Source of the DNA: Sva-07 sp942492715
Lineage (GTDB): Bacteria; Actinomycetota; Acidimicrobiia; Acidimicrobiales; Ilumatobacteraceae
DNA: 64,000 nucleotides
Direction of reading: 5' to 3'
Assembly: GCA_942492715.1 (NCBI GenBank)
Contig: CALOFW010000019.1
Span: 124,001 to 188,000 of the forward strand
In this document: positions 19,512-27,713 of the stretch, piece by piece
Layout of the letters: the number at the start of each line of letters is the position of its first letter
How positions within the stretch are numbered: position 1 is the first letter of the stretch
The notes under the pieces: model-generated
What the model saw: only the letters and a program-made list of their open reading frames with translations
The model's database searches: none
Told to the model about the DNA's origin: nothing
Made by a program: the position numbers and the translations under genes

Positions 19512-22500
19512 GAGCCGACCTCGTTCCGATCGACGAGCCGATCACCGTCGGGATCGTCATCACCATCGGGATCGCCGTCACCGTCGGGATCGCCGCCACC
19601 GTCGGGATCGCCGCCGCCGTCGGGATCACCGTCACCGTCGGGATCACCGTCACCGTCGTGGAGTGGATCGACTGGCGGTTCTGCGGTGAGGTCGATCAGC
19701 GTCTCGTCGCTCGTCGCGATGCCGGCACGCCTCGACACGGGCAGCTGGATCCTCGAGACGACCACGAGCGCCACGATCCAGAACAGCGACTGCAGGGTCA
19801 CCAACAGCAGGCGGTAGGCCGGGGAGTCGTACCGGAGTTGGGCGGTGCCTGCGACGGCGACGTCGAACGCCGTGGTCTCGCCGAAGGCCCGCCGAGCGGG
19901 GATCGACTCCCCGTCGACCGCCAACGACCAGTTGTCGTCGAACGGCACGGCGAGATGGACGACGCCCGGGGTCACCTCGTCGACGAACGTGTCGAACTGG
20001 TCGAGGCCGGGGAACAGCGCGACAGGGTCGCCGAGGTCGGCACGCACCAACACGTCGGAGCCTGCAGCGGACGTCGCTTCGGCCGCTGCGCCCTCGAGCA
20101 GCGCCGCCGTCGGGAGCCACGCCCGGTTCTCGAACACCTCGATGGTCGGCAGGCGCGGCTCGCGTGCGACCAGGTCGAGCTGATCCTCCAGCGACGGCAC
20201 GAGTCCGACGGGAAGCGGGAGCGGGTCGTTCACCGTCGACACCACGCCGTCGAACTCCGGCACGACGATGTAGCGGATACCGAGCGGCGAGAGCAGCCTG
20301 CCGGCGCGCAGCGTGGAGGACGCCGCCATCTCGTCGAGCGCCGTCGTGACGAGGTCGGCCGCGCTGTTCGGCGGCGGCGCCCAACGATCGCGCGCGTCGA
20401 GGGGATCGTCGCCGATGATCGCCCACGACACGCCGTCGCGGTACTCGGTGGACGGGACCGGGAGCACGCGGGCATCGCCGATCAGCAACACGTTGTAGCC
20501 GCCGGAGGCGTCGGGGGTGGGCAAGGACGCATCGACGAGGCGGGCCAGTGGGGTCGAAGGCGTCTGGAACGACCCATCGGCCAGCGCGGCCACTCCGGGG
20601 ACGATGCCGACCACGACGGCGACACTGGCGAGGATGCCCAGCGGCTGTTTCCACCCGAACGACGCATCGCGGACGTCGAGATCGAACGCTGCGAGGGCTG
20701 CCGCGGCGGCGATCGCCGTGCCGAGCGCGACCGGCACGAGCAGCACGCCGGCCTGCGGGGCCGCGAACGGCAGTTCGCCGCGATCGCCGAGCACGGCCAG
20801 GGCGCCGAAGACGACGACGAGCAGGCCGGCACGAACGGCCCAGGTGAGGCGCCAGGCACGCGCCATCAGCAGCGCCGCGATGACCGGCAGGTACAGCGCC
20901 AACGAGAGCGCAGCGAAGTCGGTCCGGCCGATCTCGAACGACGCCAACGGCACCAGCCCGAGGCCGGGATCGCCGATCGGGGATGCGCCGACCAGGTCCT
21001 CCCACGACCAGGTGACGAGCCACGGCAGGTTCAAGGCAGCGGCGACAGCAGTTGCAGCCAGGCCCGTGACGAAGAACCACATCGCCGTCGTCGACGACGC
21101 CCTGGCGAGCAGGGTGCCGAGCGCGAGCACCGCGCCCAGGGCCACAGCGAGCGGCAGGCTGACCGGGGCGAACGCCGCAGCGATCGCGAGGACGATGCCG
21201 AGCACCACGATCCGACGCACCCGTTCGAGCACAGAGAGATCGACCAACCCGTCCGCCACGTCGAGATCGGCGACGCGTGGGTCGGCGGTCGCAAGCCCGG
21301 CGGCGCGTCCCGACAGGTGCACGAACCAGGGGACGAATGCGTACACCACGAGGACGGTCAGACGCCCCGACGACATCGATCCGCTGACGAGCGGCGTGGC
21401 GGCGTACACGAGCAGCGCAGCCACTTGCGCCCTCGTCGACGGGAACACGGTCGCCAGCTTCCACGCACCGGCAGCACCGACGACGACCAGTCCCAGGACG
21501 AACAGGGTCTGCAACATGCCCATGTGGAACAACGTGAGTACGGAGAGGCCCGACAGCGTGGCCCAGCCGGTCGGGTTCGCCGAGGTCGCGCCCGCGCCGT
21601 CGGGATTCCATCCGGACATGTACGTGTCGAGCAACAGCCGCGGGCTCGAGGGGAACGGAAGGAATTCACCGACCGGGGGGATTCCCCCCTCGAAGAACGA
21701 GCGGGCGCCGATGACGACACCGACGATGACGGCGATCCAGGCGAGGACCGGTGCCGTCGTGCTCTGACGCCAGCGACGGACCTGAGTACCGGACCCGACG
21801 TAGGTCGCCGTCTCCCGGCTGCGCAGATAGGAGTTGAGACGTGCGCTTCCCCGTTCCTGGAGGCTGTAGACCTCGCGCTCGGGGACCAGCCGGCACGGCT
21901 TGATCTCCCGACGACGCGCCAGCAGCGTCGGCGTGCGTGGCACGAGGCCGACCAGTGCGCCGAGCGATGCCCACGCCTGCCCGAACCGGCCCGTGAACAG
22001 GCCGACGACCAGCTCGGTGAGCGTCAGCATCACCATCTCGAACGACCGCAACGGCAGTCGAGCTGCGCCGGTGAGCGTGGCGACCGACCGCATGCGGTGG
22101 CGCGCCTGCAATCGGCCGTGCCGGAGGTCGGGACGACGCTCCGCGAGACGAGACCGGTGACGCACACGGGCCGACGGCGCGACGACGACGCGAGCGCCGC
22201 TGTGGTGGACGCGCCAACAGAACTCGACGTCCTCGCCGTGGAAGTCGATCGCCGGATCGAATCCTCCGAGCGTGCGGAACAGGTCGGCGCGGACGAGAAA
22301 GCACGCGGACGGGAGGACGAAGACGTCGCGAACACCGTCGTGTTGCTCCTGATCGGCCTCGCCGGGCTCGACCACCGGATCGATCTCGCCGAAGCGATCC
22401 ATCCCGAGACCGACGACCTGGAGCACGGCCGGATCGTCCCAGTCGACGTACTTCGGGCCGACCGCTCCGGCATTCGACCGGTAGAGCTCCTCGACCATCA

Positions 22501-22828
22501 GCCGGAGTGCATCGGGATCGGGGGCGATGTCGTCGTGACAGATGAGGAACATCCCGTTGTCGCCTTCGACCAGCCGCAGGACCTCGTTCGCCGTCGCTGC
22601 GAAACCGGCATTGGTGCCGAGCGTTCGGACGAACGCCTGCGGCAACTGCGCGTGGATCCGCTCCTCGAGGCCCGGATCCGATTCCTCTCCGGTGACGAGG
22701 AACAGCGTGCGGAGATTCGGGTAGTCCTGAGCCGCCAGCGCAGCGAGGCTGGTGTCGAACCATGGCCCGGGATCGTGGACGACGACGACCGCAACGACAG
22801 GCGGGGCTTGTTGGGTCTCCGGTTCCAC
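19508..22828 (-). CDS. GT2 glycosyltransferase fused to a polytopic membrane domain
   Basis: 1106-residue protein. The first 230 residues are a GT-A family 2 domain (VVAVVVVHD start, aspartates in ICHDDIAPD, GEDVEFCWR), which should face the cytoplasm and use a nucleotide sugar. Then follow about twelve or more helices, a large extracytoplasmic loop region and a last helix near residue 1020. The final 60 residues are hydrophilic with six-residue DPDGDG-type repeats ending in DGDRLVDRNE, resembling thrombospondin type-3 calcium loops; the corresponding DNA is an 18-bp tandem repeat. The GTG start has TAGCCT nine bases upstream. It is translationally coupled to the DUF5719 gene. A mycobacterial arabinogalactan-type GT2 relative is possible. 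Confidence 0.85.
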   Translation of the reverse strand: MEPETQQAPPVVAVVVVHDPGPWFDTSLAALAAQDYPNLRTLFLVTGEESDPGLEERIHAQLPQAFVRTLGTNAGFAATANEVLRLVEGDNGMFLICHDDIAPDPDALRLMVEELYRSNAGAVGPKYVDWDDPAVLQVVGLGMDRFGEIDPVVEPGEADQEQHDGVRDVFVLPSACFLVRADLFRTLGGFDPAIDFHGEDVEFCWRVHHSGARVVVAPSARVRHRSRLAERRPDLRHGRLQARHRMRSVATLTGAARLPLRSFEMVMLTLTELVVGLFTGRFGQAWASLGALVGLVPRTPTLLARRREIKPCRLVPEREVYSLQERGSARLNSYLRSRETATYVGSGTQVRRWRQSTTAPVLAWIAVIVGVVIGARSFFEGGIPPVGEFLPFPSSPRLLLDTYMSGWNPDGAGATSANPTGWATLSGLSVLTLFHMGMLQTLFVLGLVVVGAAGAWKLATVFPSTRAQVAALLVYAATPLVSGSMSSGRLTVLVVYAFVPWFVHLSGRAAGLATADPRVADLDVADGLVDLSVLERVRRIVVLGIVLAIAAAFAPVSLPLAVALGAVLALGTLLARASSTTAMWFFVTGLAATAVAAALNLPWLVTWSWEDLVGASPIGDPGLGLVPLASFEIGRTDFAALSLALYLPVIAALLMARAWRLTWAVRAGLLVVVFGALAVLGDRGELPFAAPQAGVLLVPVALGTAIAAAAALAAFDLDVRDASFGWKQPLGILASVAVVVGIVPGVAALADGSFQTPSTPLARLVDASLPTPDASGGYNVLLIGDARVLPVPSTEYRDGVSWAIIGDDPLDARDRWAPPPNSAADLVTTALDEMAASSTLRAGRLLSPLGIRYIVVPEFDGVVSTVNDPLPLPVGLVPSLEDQLDLVAREPRLPTIEVFENRAWLPTAALLEGAAAEATSAAGSDVLVRADLGDPVALFPGLDQFDTFVDEVTPGVVHLAVPFDDNWSLAVDGESIPARRAFGETTAFDVAVAGTAQLRYDSPAYRLLLVTLQSLFWIVALVVVSRIQLPVSRRAGIATSDETLIDLTAEPPVDPLHDGDGDPDGDGDPDGGGDPDGGGDPDGDGDPDGDDDPDGDRLVDRNEVGS
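19545..19652. repeat. 18-bp tandem repeat, six units, inside the GT2 gene
   Basis: Six consecutive 18-bp units of the form CCGTCGGGATCGCCGTCA with a few substitutions. On the minus strand each unit codes six residues (DPDGDG or close variants). Because the unit length is a multiple of three, copy-number change would keep the reading frame. Not a CRISPR array: there are no spacers. Confidence 0.9.
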
Positions 22829-22869
22829 GATGGAGCGAGGCTAGCGACACCAATCGGTAACCTTCCGTC
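22829..22869. promoter_or_regulatory. Divergent promoter region, GT2 gene and small plus-strand gene
   Basis: Minus strand TAGCCT at 22838-22843 is nine bases before the GT2 GTG. Plus strand TAACCT at 22858-22863 is six bases before ATG 22870. The 41-bp gap leaves no room for leaders on either side. Confidence 0.5.
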
Positions 22870-23088
22870 ATGGCGTTCTGGACCCGACTCGACCCCACCA
22901 GCGTCGATCTGACCGACTTCGACGTCGCCGACCTCGTCCGGACCACCGTCGATGCCACCGGAGCGGTGCGCGACCGCACCGTCGAACTCGCCAAGGATGC
23001 GACCTATGTCACCGTCGGCCTGGGGCTGTTGGGTTTCCAGCGTGCGCAGGTACGCCGACGCGAGATCGAGCGAACACTTCGCCGCTGA
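22870..23088 (+). CDS. Small conserved-looking hypothetical protein
   Basis: 72-residue protein, not recognised. It starts MAFWTRLDPTSVDL, has an acidic N-terminal half, a central hydrophobic stretch (ATYVTVGLGLLGFQ) and a very basic C-terminus (RRREIERTLRR), so it may lie along or in the membrane. Support for being real: a TAACCT box six bases before the ATG, correct-strand coding between two divergent or same-strand genes, and no competing frame with better support. A 14-bp tandem duplication covers its stop codon. Function unknown; neighbouring glycan genes suggest but do not prove a link. Confidence 0.6.
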   Translation: MAFWTRLDPTSVDLTDFDVADLVRTTVDATGAVRDRTVELAKDATYVTVGLGLLGFQRAQVRRREIERTLRR

Positions 23089-23106
23089 CACCTCGCCGCT
23101 GACACC
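23079..23106. repeat. 14-bp tandem duplication across a stop codon
   Basis: TCGCCGCTGACACC is repeated exactly at 23079-23092 and 23093-23106. The first copy contains the TGA stop of the 72-residue protein. Probably a replication-slippage product. Confidence 0.7.
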
Positions 23107-23169
23107 TCGTCGACGCTCCCTGACCGGTGCCTCGGGCGACAATCCCGCCGGCGATATCATCGGTTCCTC

Positions 23170-24495
23170 GTGTCGTCGACCCCCACCAGCGCGCAGGCGC
23201 GCCTCCCCGTGCCCGAGGGCACGATCCCCGTCGGGATCTCGTTGCTGATCGCCGGATTCGCGACCTACGCGTTCTTCAAGGTCGGCACCGTGGCCGTCGG
23301 CGGCGCGGACGCGTTCGCACCGATCGCCTCGATGTGGTTCGCCGTGTTCGCGTTGGCACCCGGCTTCTTCCTGCCGCTCGAACAGGAACTCGGCCGAGCG
23401 CTCTCCCACCGGCGAGCGATCGGAGAGGGCGGACGTCCAGTCGTCCGCAAGGTCGTCGGACTCGGCGGCCTCCTGGTCGCGGTCGTCACGCTGTGCATCC
23501 TGGTGCTCAGCCCGCTCATCGCCACGTCGTACTTCGACGGCGACTGGTTCATGGTCGTGGCGCTGATCGCCGCCTTCGCCGCCTACGCGCCGGCGCACAT
23601 GGCGCGCGGCGTGTGTTCCGGCAGCGGCCGGTTCCGCGAGTACGCCGTGATCATGGGGTCAGACGGGATCGTGCGGATCGTGCTGTGCGTCGCGCTCGCC
23701 GTCGTCGGGGTGACCGCAGTCGGGGCCTACGGCATGGCCATCGCCATCTCGCCGCTGTTCGCCGTCGCCTACGTGTACCAGCGACAAGGTCTGCGCACCG
23801 ATCCGGGTCCGCCCGCCGAACTGCGCGAGGTCACGCCGAACCTCGGTTGGCTGTTGATCGGTTCGGTCTGCGCGGCGACGCTGTTGAACGCCGGCCCGAT
23901 CGCCGCGAGCCTGCTCGCTCCGGCCGGCTCCGACGAACTGATCACGGCGTTCTCCTATGGCGTGCTGTTGTCACGGATCCCGCTGTTCCTCTTCCAGGCC
24001 GTCCAGGCAGCACTGTTGCCTCGACTGAGCCAACAGGCGGCGCGGGGGGAGTTCGGCGAGTTCCGCTCCGGGCTGTGGCGCCTGATGGTGGTGGTGCTCG
24101 GCGTCGGGCTGCTGGGCACGATCGGGGCCTTCGTCCTCGGCCCCTGGGCACTGCGCCTCGTGTACGACGTCGACCTCAGCGGACGCACGCTCGCGATGCT
24201 GTCGCTGAGCAGCGCGGTCTACATGCTCGCGCTGGCGACGGCGCAGGCGGTCATTGCGCTGCAGGGCCATGCGCTCGTCGCGCTCGGCTGGGTGGTCGGC
24301 GTCGTCACGTTCGTGCTCGGTACCTGGCTGTCGGGCGACGAGGTGTTCCGGCGCATCGAGATCGGCCTCGTCGTGTCGTCGATCGCCGCGCTGGTGGTGT
24401 TCTCGCTGGCACTGCACCACCGACTCCGCGTGGGCGCCGTGCCGAGCCAGGCCTCGATGATGGAAGCGATCACCGACATGCCGTTCGAGACCTGA
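23170..24495 (+). CDS. MOP/MATE-type polysaccharide flippase
   Basis: 441-residue polytopic membrane protein with 12 to 14 predicted helices and no large soluble domain, matching lipid-linked oligosaccharide flippases of the MurJ/Wzx (MOP) superfamily. Segments such as LFLFQAVQAALLPRLSQQA resemble the conserved proline-bearing region of polysaccharide export proteins. It would carry undecaprenyl-linked glycan units across the membrane, which fits the surrounding glycosyltransferase and nucleotide-sugar genes. TATCAT lies nine bases before the GTG start. Exact substrate unknown; a MurJ-like peptidoglycan role is less likely in this context. Confidence 0.82.
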   Translation: MSSTPTSAQARLPVPEGTIPVGISLLIAGFATYAFFKVGTVAVGGADAFAPIASMWFAVFALAPGFFLPLEQELGRALSHRRAIGEGGRPVVRKVVGLGGLLVAVVTLCILVLSPLIATSYFDGDWFMVVALIAAFAAYAPAHMARGVCSGSGRFREYAVIMGSDGIVRIVLCVALAVVGVTAVGAYGMAIAISPLFAVAYVYQRQGLRTDPGPPAELREVTPNLGWLLIGSVCAATLLNAGPIAASLLAPAGSDELITAFSYGVLLSRIPLFLFQAVQAALLPRLSQQAARGEFGEFRSGLWRLMVVVLGVGLLGTIGAFVLGPWALRLVYDVDLSGRTLAMLSLSSAVYMLALATAQAVIALQGHALVALGWVVGVVTFVLGTWLSGDEVFRRIEIGLVVSSIAALVVFSLALHHRLRVGAVPSQASMMEAITDMPFET

Positions 24496-24509
24496 ACCCG
24501 GGTGTTCAG
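24492..24509. terminator. Short inverted repeat holding both stops of convergent genes
   Basis: CTGAAC and GTTCAG flank a GC-rich core; the left arm contains the flippase TGA and the right arm the gmd TGA. Only 6 bp pair perfectly, so terminator function is uncertain. Confidence 0.35.
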
Positions 24510-25504
24510 CCGGGGATGGGGATGCCGGCTTTGGTGGCTTCGCGTTGCAGGTCGTGGGCGACCATCATCTTGACCAACGCCGGGAAGTCCACTTCGGGTT
24601 CCCATCCCAGCTTCGTGCGTGCCTTGGTGGCATCACCGATCAAGAGATCGACCTCGGCGGGACGCAGGAACTTCGGATCCTGACGCACGTAGTCGGCCCA
24701 GTTGTCGATCCCGACCTCGGCGAACGACTGCTGCACGAGGTCCTCGATCGAATGGGTCTGCCCGGTCGCCAACACGTAGTCATCGGGTGTGTCCTGCTGG
24801 AGCATCATCCACATGCCCTTCACGTAGTCACCCGCATAGCCCCAGTCACGCTTCGAATCGAGGTTCCCGAGCACGACCTCGTGCTGCAGCCCCAACTTGA
24901 TCCGCGCCACCGCGTTGGTCACCTTGCGCGTCACGAACTCCAACCCCCGCCGCGGGCCCTCGTGGTTGAACAGGATCCCGGACGACGCATGCAGACCGTA
25001 GGACTCGCGGTAGTTCACCACGATGTCGTGGCCGAACACCTTCGCGCACCCGTACGGCGAACGCGGATGGAACGGCGTCAGCTCCGTCTGGGGTGTCTCG
25101 CGCACCTGACCGAACATCTCCGACGACGACGCCTGATAGAAGCGGATCGGGTTGTTCTGCGCACCGCCCACCATCCGCACCGCTTCCAACATCCGCAACA
25201 CACCCAACCCGGTGATGTTCGCCGTCAACTCCGCCTGGCTGAAGCTCAGCGCCACGAAGCTGATCGCCCCCAGGTTGTACACCTCGTCGGGTTGACACGC
25301 CTCCATCGCCGCCACGATCGACGGCAGATCCGCCAGATCGCCACTGACCAACTCGACGAACGGCAGCTCCTGCTGCAACGCCTCCACCCGAGGGTTGTTC
25401 TGACCCTTCACCATCCCGAACACGTGATAGCCCTGACCATGCAGGAACTCCGCCAAATGCTGACCATCCTGGCCAGTGATACCGGTGACAAACGCTGTGG
25501 GCAT
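24506..25504 (-). CDS. gmd: GDP-mannose 4,6-dehydratase
   Basis: NADP-dependent SDR enzyme that converts GDP-D-mannose to GDP-4-keto-6-deoxy-D-mannose, the first step to GDP-L-fucose. Seen: nucleotide-binding GITGQDGQHLAEFL, SSSEMFG, the catalytic YxxxK in SPYGCAKVFGHD, the family-specific FNHEGPRRG and the SKRDWGYAGDYV segment. The 332-residue length is normal for bacterial Gmd. ATG 25504 has TAGACT ten bases upstream; a GTG nine bases earlier (25513) is an alternative that would put the start almost on the box. Its partner fcl lies at 34203. Confidence 0.95.
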   Translation of the reverse strand: MPTAFVTGITGQDGQHLAEFLHGQGYHVFGMVKGQNNPRVEALQQELPFVELVSGDLADLPSIVAAMEACQPDEVYNLGAISFVALSFSQAELTANITGLGVLRMLEAVRMVGGAQNNPIRFYQASSSEMFGQVRETPQTELTPFHPRSPYGCAKVFGHDIVVNYRESYGLHASSGILFNHEGPRRGLEFVTRKVTNAVARIKLGLQHEVVLGNLDSKRDWGYAGDYVKGMWMMLQQDTPDDYVLATGQTHSIEDLVQQSFAEVGIDNWADYVRQDPKFLRPAEVDLLIGDATKARTKLGWEPEVDFPALVKMMVAHDLQREATKAGIPIPG

Positions 25505-25623
25505 AAGGGACACGAGTCTACGACCCCAACCGTCACTCCCGCCGCCGGGCCGCTCGCACCGCCGCTACGCGCGGCCGATACGCTCCGCGCCATCATGCAG
25601 ACCGTGCACCACCGGGCGAACCG
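25505..25623. promoter_or_regulatory. Divergent intergenic region, gmd and GT4 gene
   Basis: Minus strand TAGACT at 25515-25520 serves gmd. On the plus strand TACGCT near 25579-25584 is a possible box for the GT4 gene with a leader of about 40 bases. No repeat or RNA element recognised. Confidence 0.35.
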
Positions 25624-26718
25624 GTGTCACTGACCGTCGCCATCGACGCGGGGCCACTGCACGGTGCGCGCACGGGCATCGGCAATGCCGTCGACTGGAC
25701 GATCGCTGCGCTCGACGAGCGCGACGACCTGACGCTGCGGCCCTACGTGACGAGCATGCGAGCCAAGGTGCGCCGACCGCAGCGACGGCTCCCGATTCCC
25801 GCTGCTGCGGCGCTGCGGGTCTGGGCGCACCGCTCCCCTCCAGTCGATCGCTGGCTGGGTCGGCCCGATCTCGTCCACGGCACGAACTACGTCGTCCCGC
25901 CGACGCAGTGTCCGCGTCTGGTGTCGGTGTACGACTGCTGGTTCCTCGACCATCCCATCGATGCCGTCGCCGACGTCCGGCGCGCCGGCGCGGTGCTGCG
26001 ACGAGCGGTCGCCGACGGTGCCCACGTGGTCACCAGCTCGGATGCGACCACTCGCCGAGCAAGCGAGTTGCTCGCCACCGACCGGATCCACACCGTCCTG
26101 CTCGGCCCGCCGCCGCCGGTCGACGCTCCGGCCGATCCACCCGCCGGGTTGCCCGACCTGAGCAGCGCCCCGTTCGTCCTCGCGCTCGGCACGCTCGAAC
26201 GACGGAAGAACCTTCCCACTCTCGTCGCGGCGTTCGCCCGGCTCGCTCGTGAGCACGGGAGTGTTCGCCTCGTCATGGCGGGTGCCGTCGGCAACGACGC
26301 CGGCGCCGTCGACCGCGCGATCGGGCGACTCGACGATGCGATCGCCGCACGGGTCATCCGCACCGGCACCGTCGACGGTGACACGAAACGGTGGCTCGTC
26401 GCGAACGCACGGGCGCTCGCCTATCCGTCGCTCGACGAGGGATTCGGGTTCCCGATTCTCGAGGCGCAACAGTTGGGCACGCCGGTCGTGGCGAGCACTG
26501 CGGGGTCGATCCCGCAGATCGCCGGCGCTGCAGCCCTGCTCAGCCCGCCCCATGACGCCGAGGCGCTCGCCGCCAACCTGTACTGGGTCGTGACCAACGA
26601 CGACATGCACGCCAAGTTGATCCGCCGTGGGCACAACAACGTTGCCCGGTTCTCATGGGCGACGACGGCGTCGCAACTCCACGACCTCTACGTCGCGCTG
26701 ACGGAGACGTCCACATGA
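25624..26718 (+). CDS. Glycosyltransferase family 4
   Basis: 364-residue cytoplasmic GT-B enzyme. N-terminal domain includes GARTGIGN near the start and PDLVHGTNYVVPP; the C-terminal donor-binding domain has LALGTLERRKNLPTLV and the GT4 EX7E-type motif in PSLDEGFGFPILEAQQLGTPVV. Such enzymes usually use GDP-mannose or a dTDP/UDP sugar and build lipid-linked glycans. The GTG start is preceded by GGGCGAACC, not a strong ribosome site, so the start is moderately certain. Its stop overlaps the cofD start by four bases (ATGA), making an unusual operon with a cofactor gene. Confidence 0.88.
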   Translation: MSLTVAIDAGPLHGARTGIGNAVDWTIAALDERDDLTLRPYVTSMRAKVRRPQRRLPIPAAAALRVWAHRSPPVDRWLGRPDLVHGTNYVVPPTQCPRLVSVYDCWFLDHPIDAVADVRRAGAVLRRAVADGAHVVTSSDATTRRASELLATDRIHTVLLGPPPPVDAPADPPAGLPDLSSAPFVLALGTLERRKNLPTLVAAFARLAREHGSVRLVMAGAVGNDAGAVDRAIGRLDDAIAARVIRTGTVDGDTKRWLVANARALAYPSLDEGFGFPILEAQQLGTPVVASTAGSIPQIAGAAALLSPPHDAEALAANLYWVVTNDDMHAKLIRRGHNNVARFSWATTASQLHDLYVALTETST

Positions 26719-27707
26719 GCGGTGACGGGCGCCGGACCGTGACCGTGCTGTCCGGGGGGGTCGGCGCAGCGCGGCTGCTCGCCGGCATCGTCGACGCCGG
26801 TCGCCACGGCATGGTCGACGCAGCGGTCACTGCGGTGGTGAACACCGCCGACGACTGCGTGCTCCACGGACTGGCCATCTCGCCCGATCTCGACACGGTC
26901 ACCTACACGCTCGCCGGAGCGATCGATCCCGGTCGAGGGTGGGGACTCGTCGACGAGACCTGGCAGACGATGGCTGCGCTGGAACGCTACGAGGCGATCC
27001 GGCCCGAAGGGTCGACGGCGGCGCCGCGCTGGTTCAACCTCGGCGACCGCGATCTCGCCACCCACTTCTATCGCACCGCCCGTCTCGCCGAGGGGGCCAC
27101 GTTGACCGAGGTGACCGACGAGATCCGTCGGGCCTGGGGGGTCCCGATCGGCATCGTGCCGATGTCCGACGACCGCATCCAGACGATCGTCACCGTCGTC
27201 GCGGACGACGGCACGCTCACCGACGTCGCCTTCCAGGACTACTTCGTCCGGCTCCGACACGGAGTTCCGGTCAGCTCGGTCCGCTTCGATGGAACCGCCA
27301 CGCTCTCGTCGTCGGCACACGATGCCATCGACACGGCCGACGTCGTGGTCATCGCCCCCTCGAACCCGATCGTGTCGATCGGTCCGATCCGCTCGCTTCC
27401 GGGCGTCGACGCCCTCCTCGAACGGCGGCGGGAGCACGTCGTCGCCGTCTCACCGATCGTCGGCGGGGCCGCCCTCAAGGGGCCCGCCGACCGCATGCTC
27501 ATCGAGCTCGGCCATCAGCCATCGGTGGTCGGCGTCGCCGAGCTCTACGCCCCGATCGCCGCTGCGCTCGTGATCGATCCGGTCGATGCACACCTCGCAG
27601 CCGACGTGGAGGCGGCCGGACTCCGATGCGTCATCACCCCGTCGGTGATGGCCACCCCTGGTGTCGCTCGGGAACTGGCCACGGCAACGATCGACGCGAT
27701 CGGCTGA
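26715..27707 (+). CDS. cofD: 2-phospho-L-lactate transferase (coenzyme F420 biosynthesis)
   Basis: CofD/FbiA enzyme that joins the phospho-lactyl (or phosphoenolpyruvyl) group to the deazaflavin Fo to make F420-0 or its dehydro form. Family segments: LSGGVGAARLLAGI at the N-terminus, NTADDCVLHGLAISPDLDT, APSNPIVSIGPI and SPIVGGAALKGPADRML. The 330-residue length is normal. ATG 26715 overlaps the stop of the upstream glycosyltransferase, and family alignment also places the start here rather than at 26655. No other F420 gene (cofE/fbiB, cofG/H) is in the window. Confidence 0.95.
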   Translation: MSGDGRRTVTVLSGGVGAARLLAGIVDAGRHGMVDAAVTAVVNTADDCVLHGLAISPDLDTVTYTLAGAIDPGRGWGLVDETWQTMAALERYEAIRPEGSTAAPRWFNLGDRDLATHFYRTARLAEGATLTEVTDEIRRAWGVPIGIVPMSDDRIQTIVTVVADDGTLTDVAFQDYFVRLRHGVPVSSVRFDGTATLSSSAHDAIDTADVVVIAPSNPIVSIGPIRSLPGVDALLERRREHVVAVSPIVGGAALKGPADRMLIELGHQPSVVGVAELYAPIAAALVIDPVDAHLAADVEAAGLRCVITPSVMATPGVARELATATIDAIG

Positions 27708-27713
27708 TCGGGC

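Noticed and set aside
19545..19652. CRISPR-like repeat array
   Set aside because: The 18-bp units are contiguous with no spacers, lie in frame inside a gene, and there are no cas genes.
19415..22912. A 1165-codon plus-strand frame opposite the GT2 gene, and similar long antisense frames at 1824-4634, 5725-8412 and 41084-43030
   Set aside because: All are composition shadows of real genes on the other strand, without recognisable domains, and with starts unrelated to promoters or ribosome sites.
24219..24605. Minus-strand frames in the flippase-gmd junction as extra small genes
   Set aside because: They overlap both real genes, have no ribosome site or TANNNT box and no family similarity.
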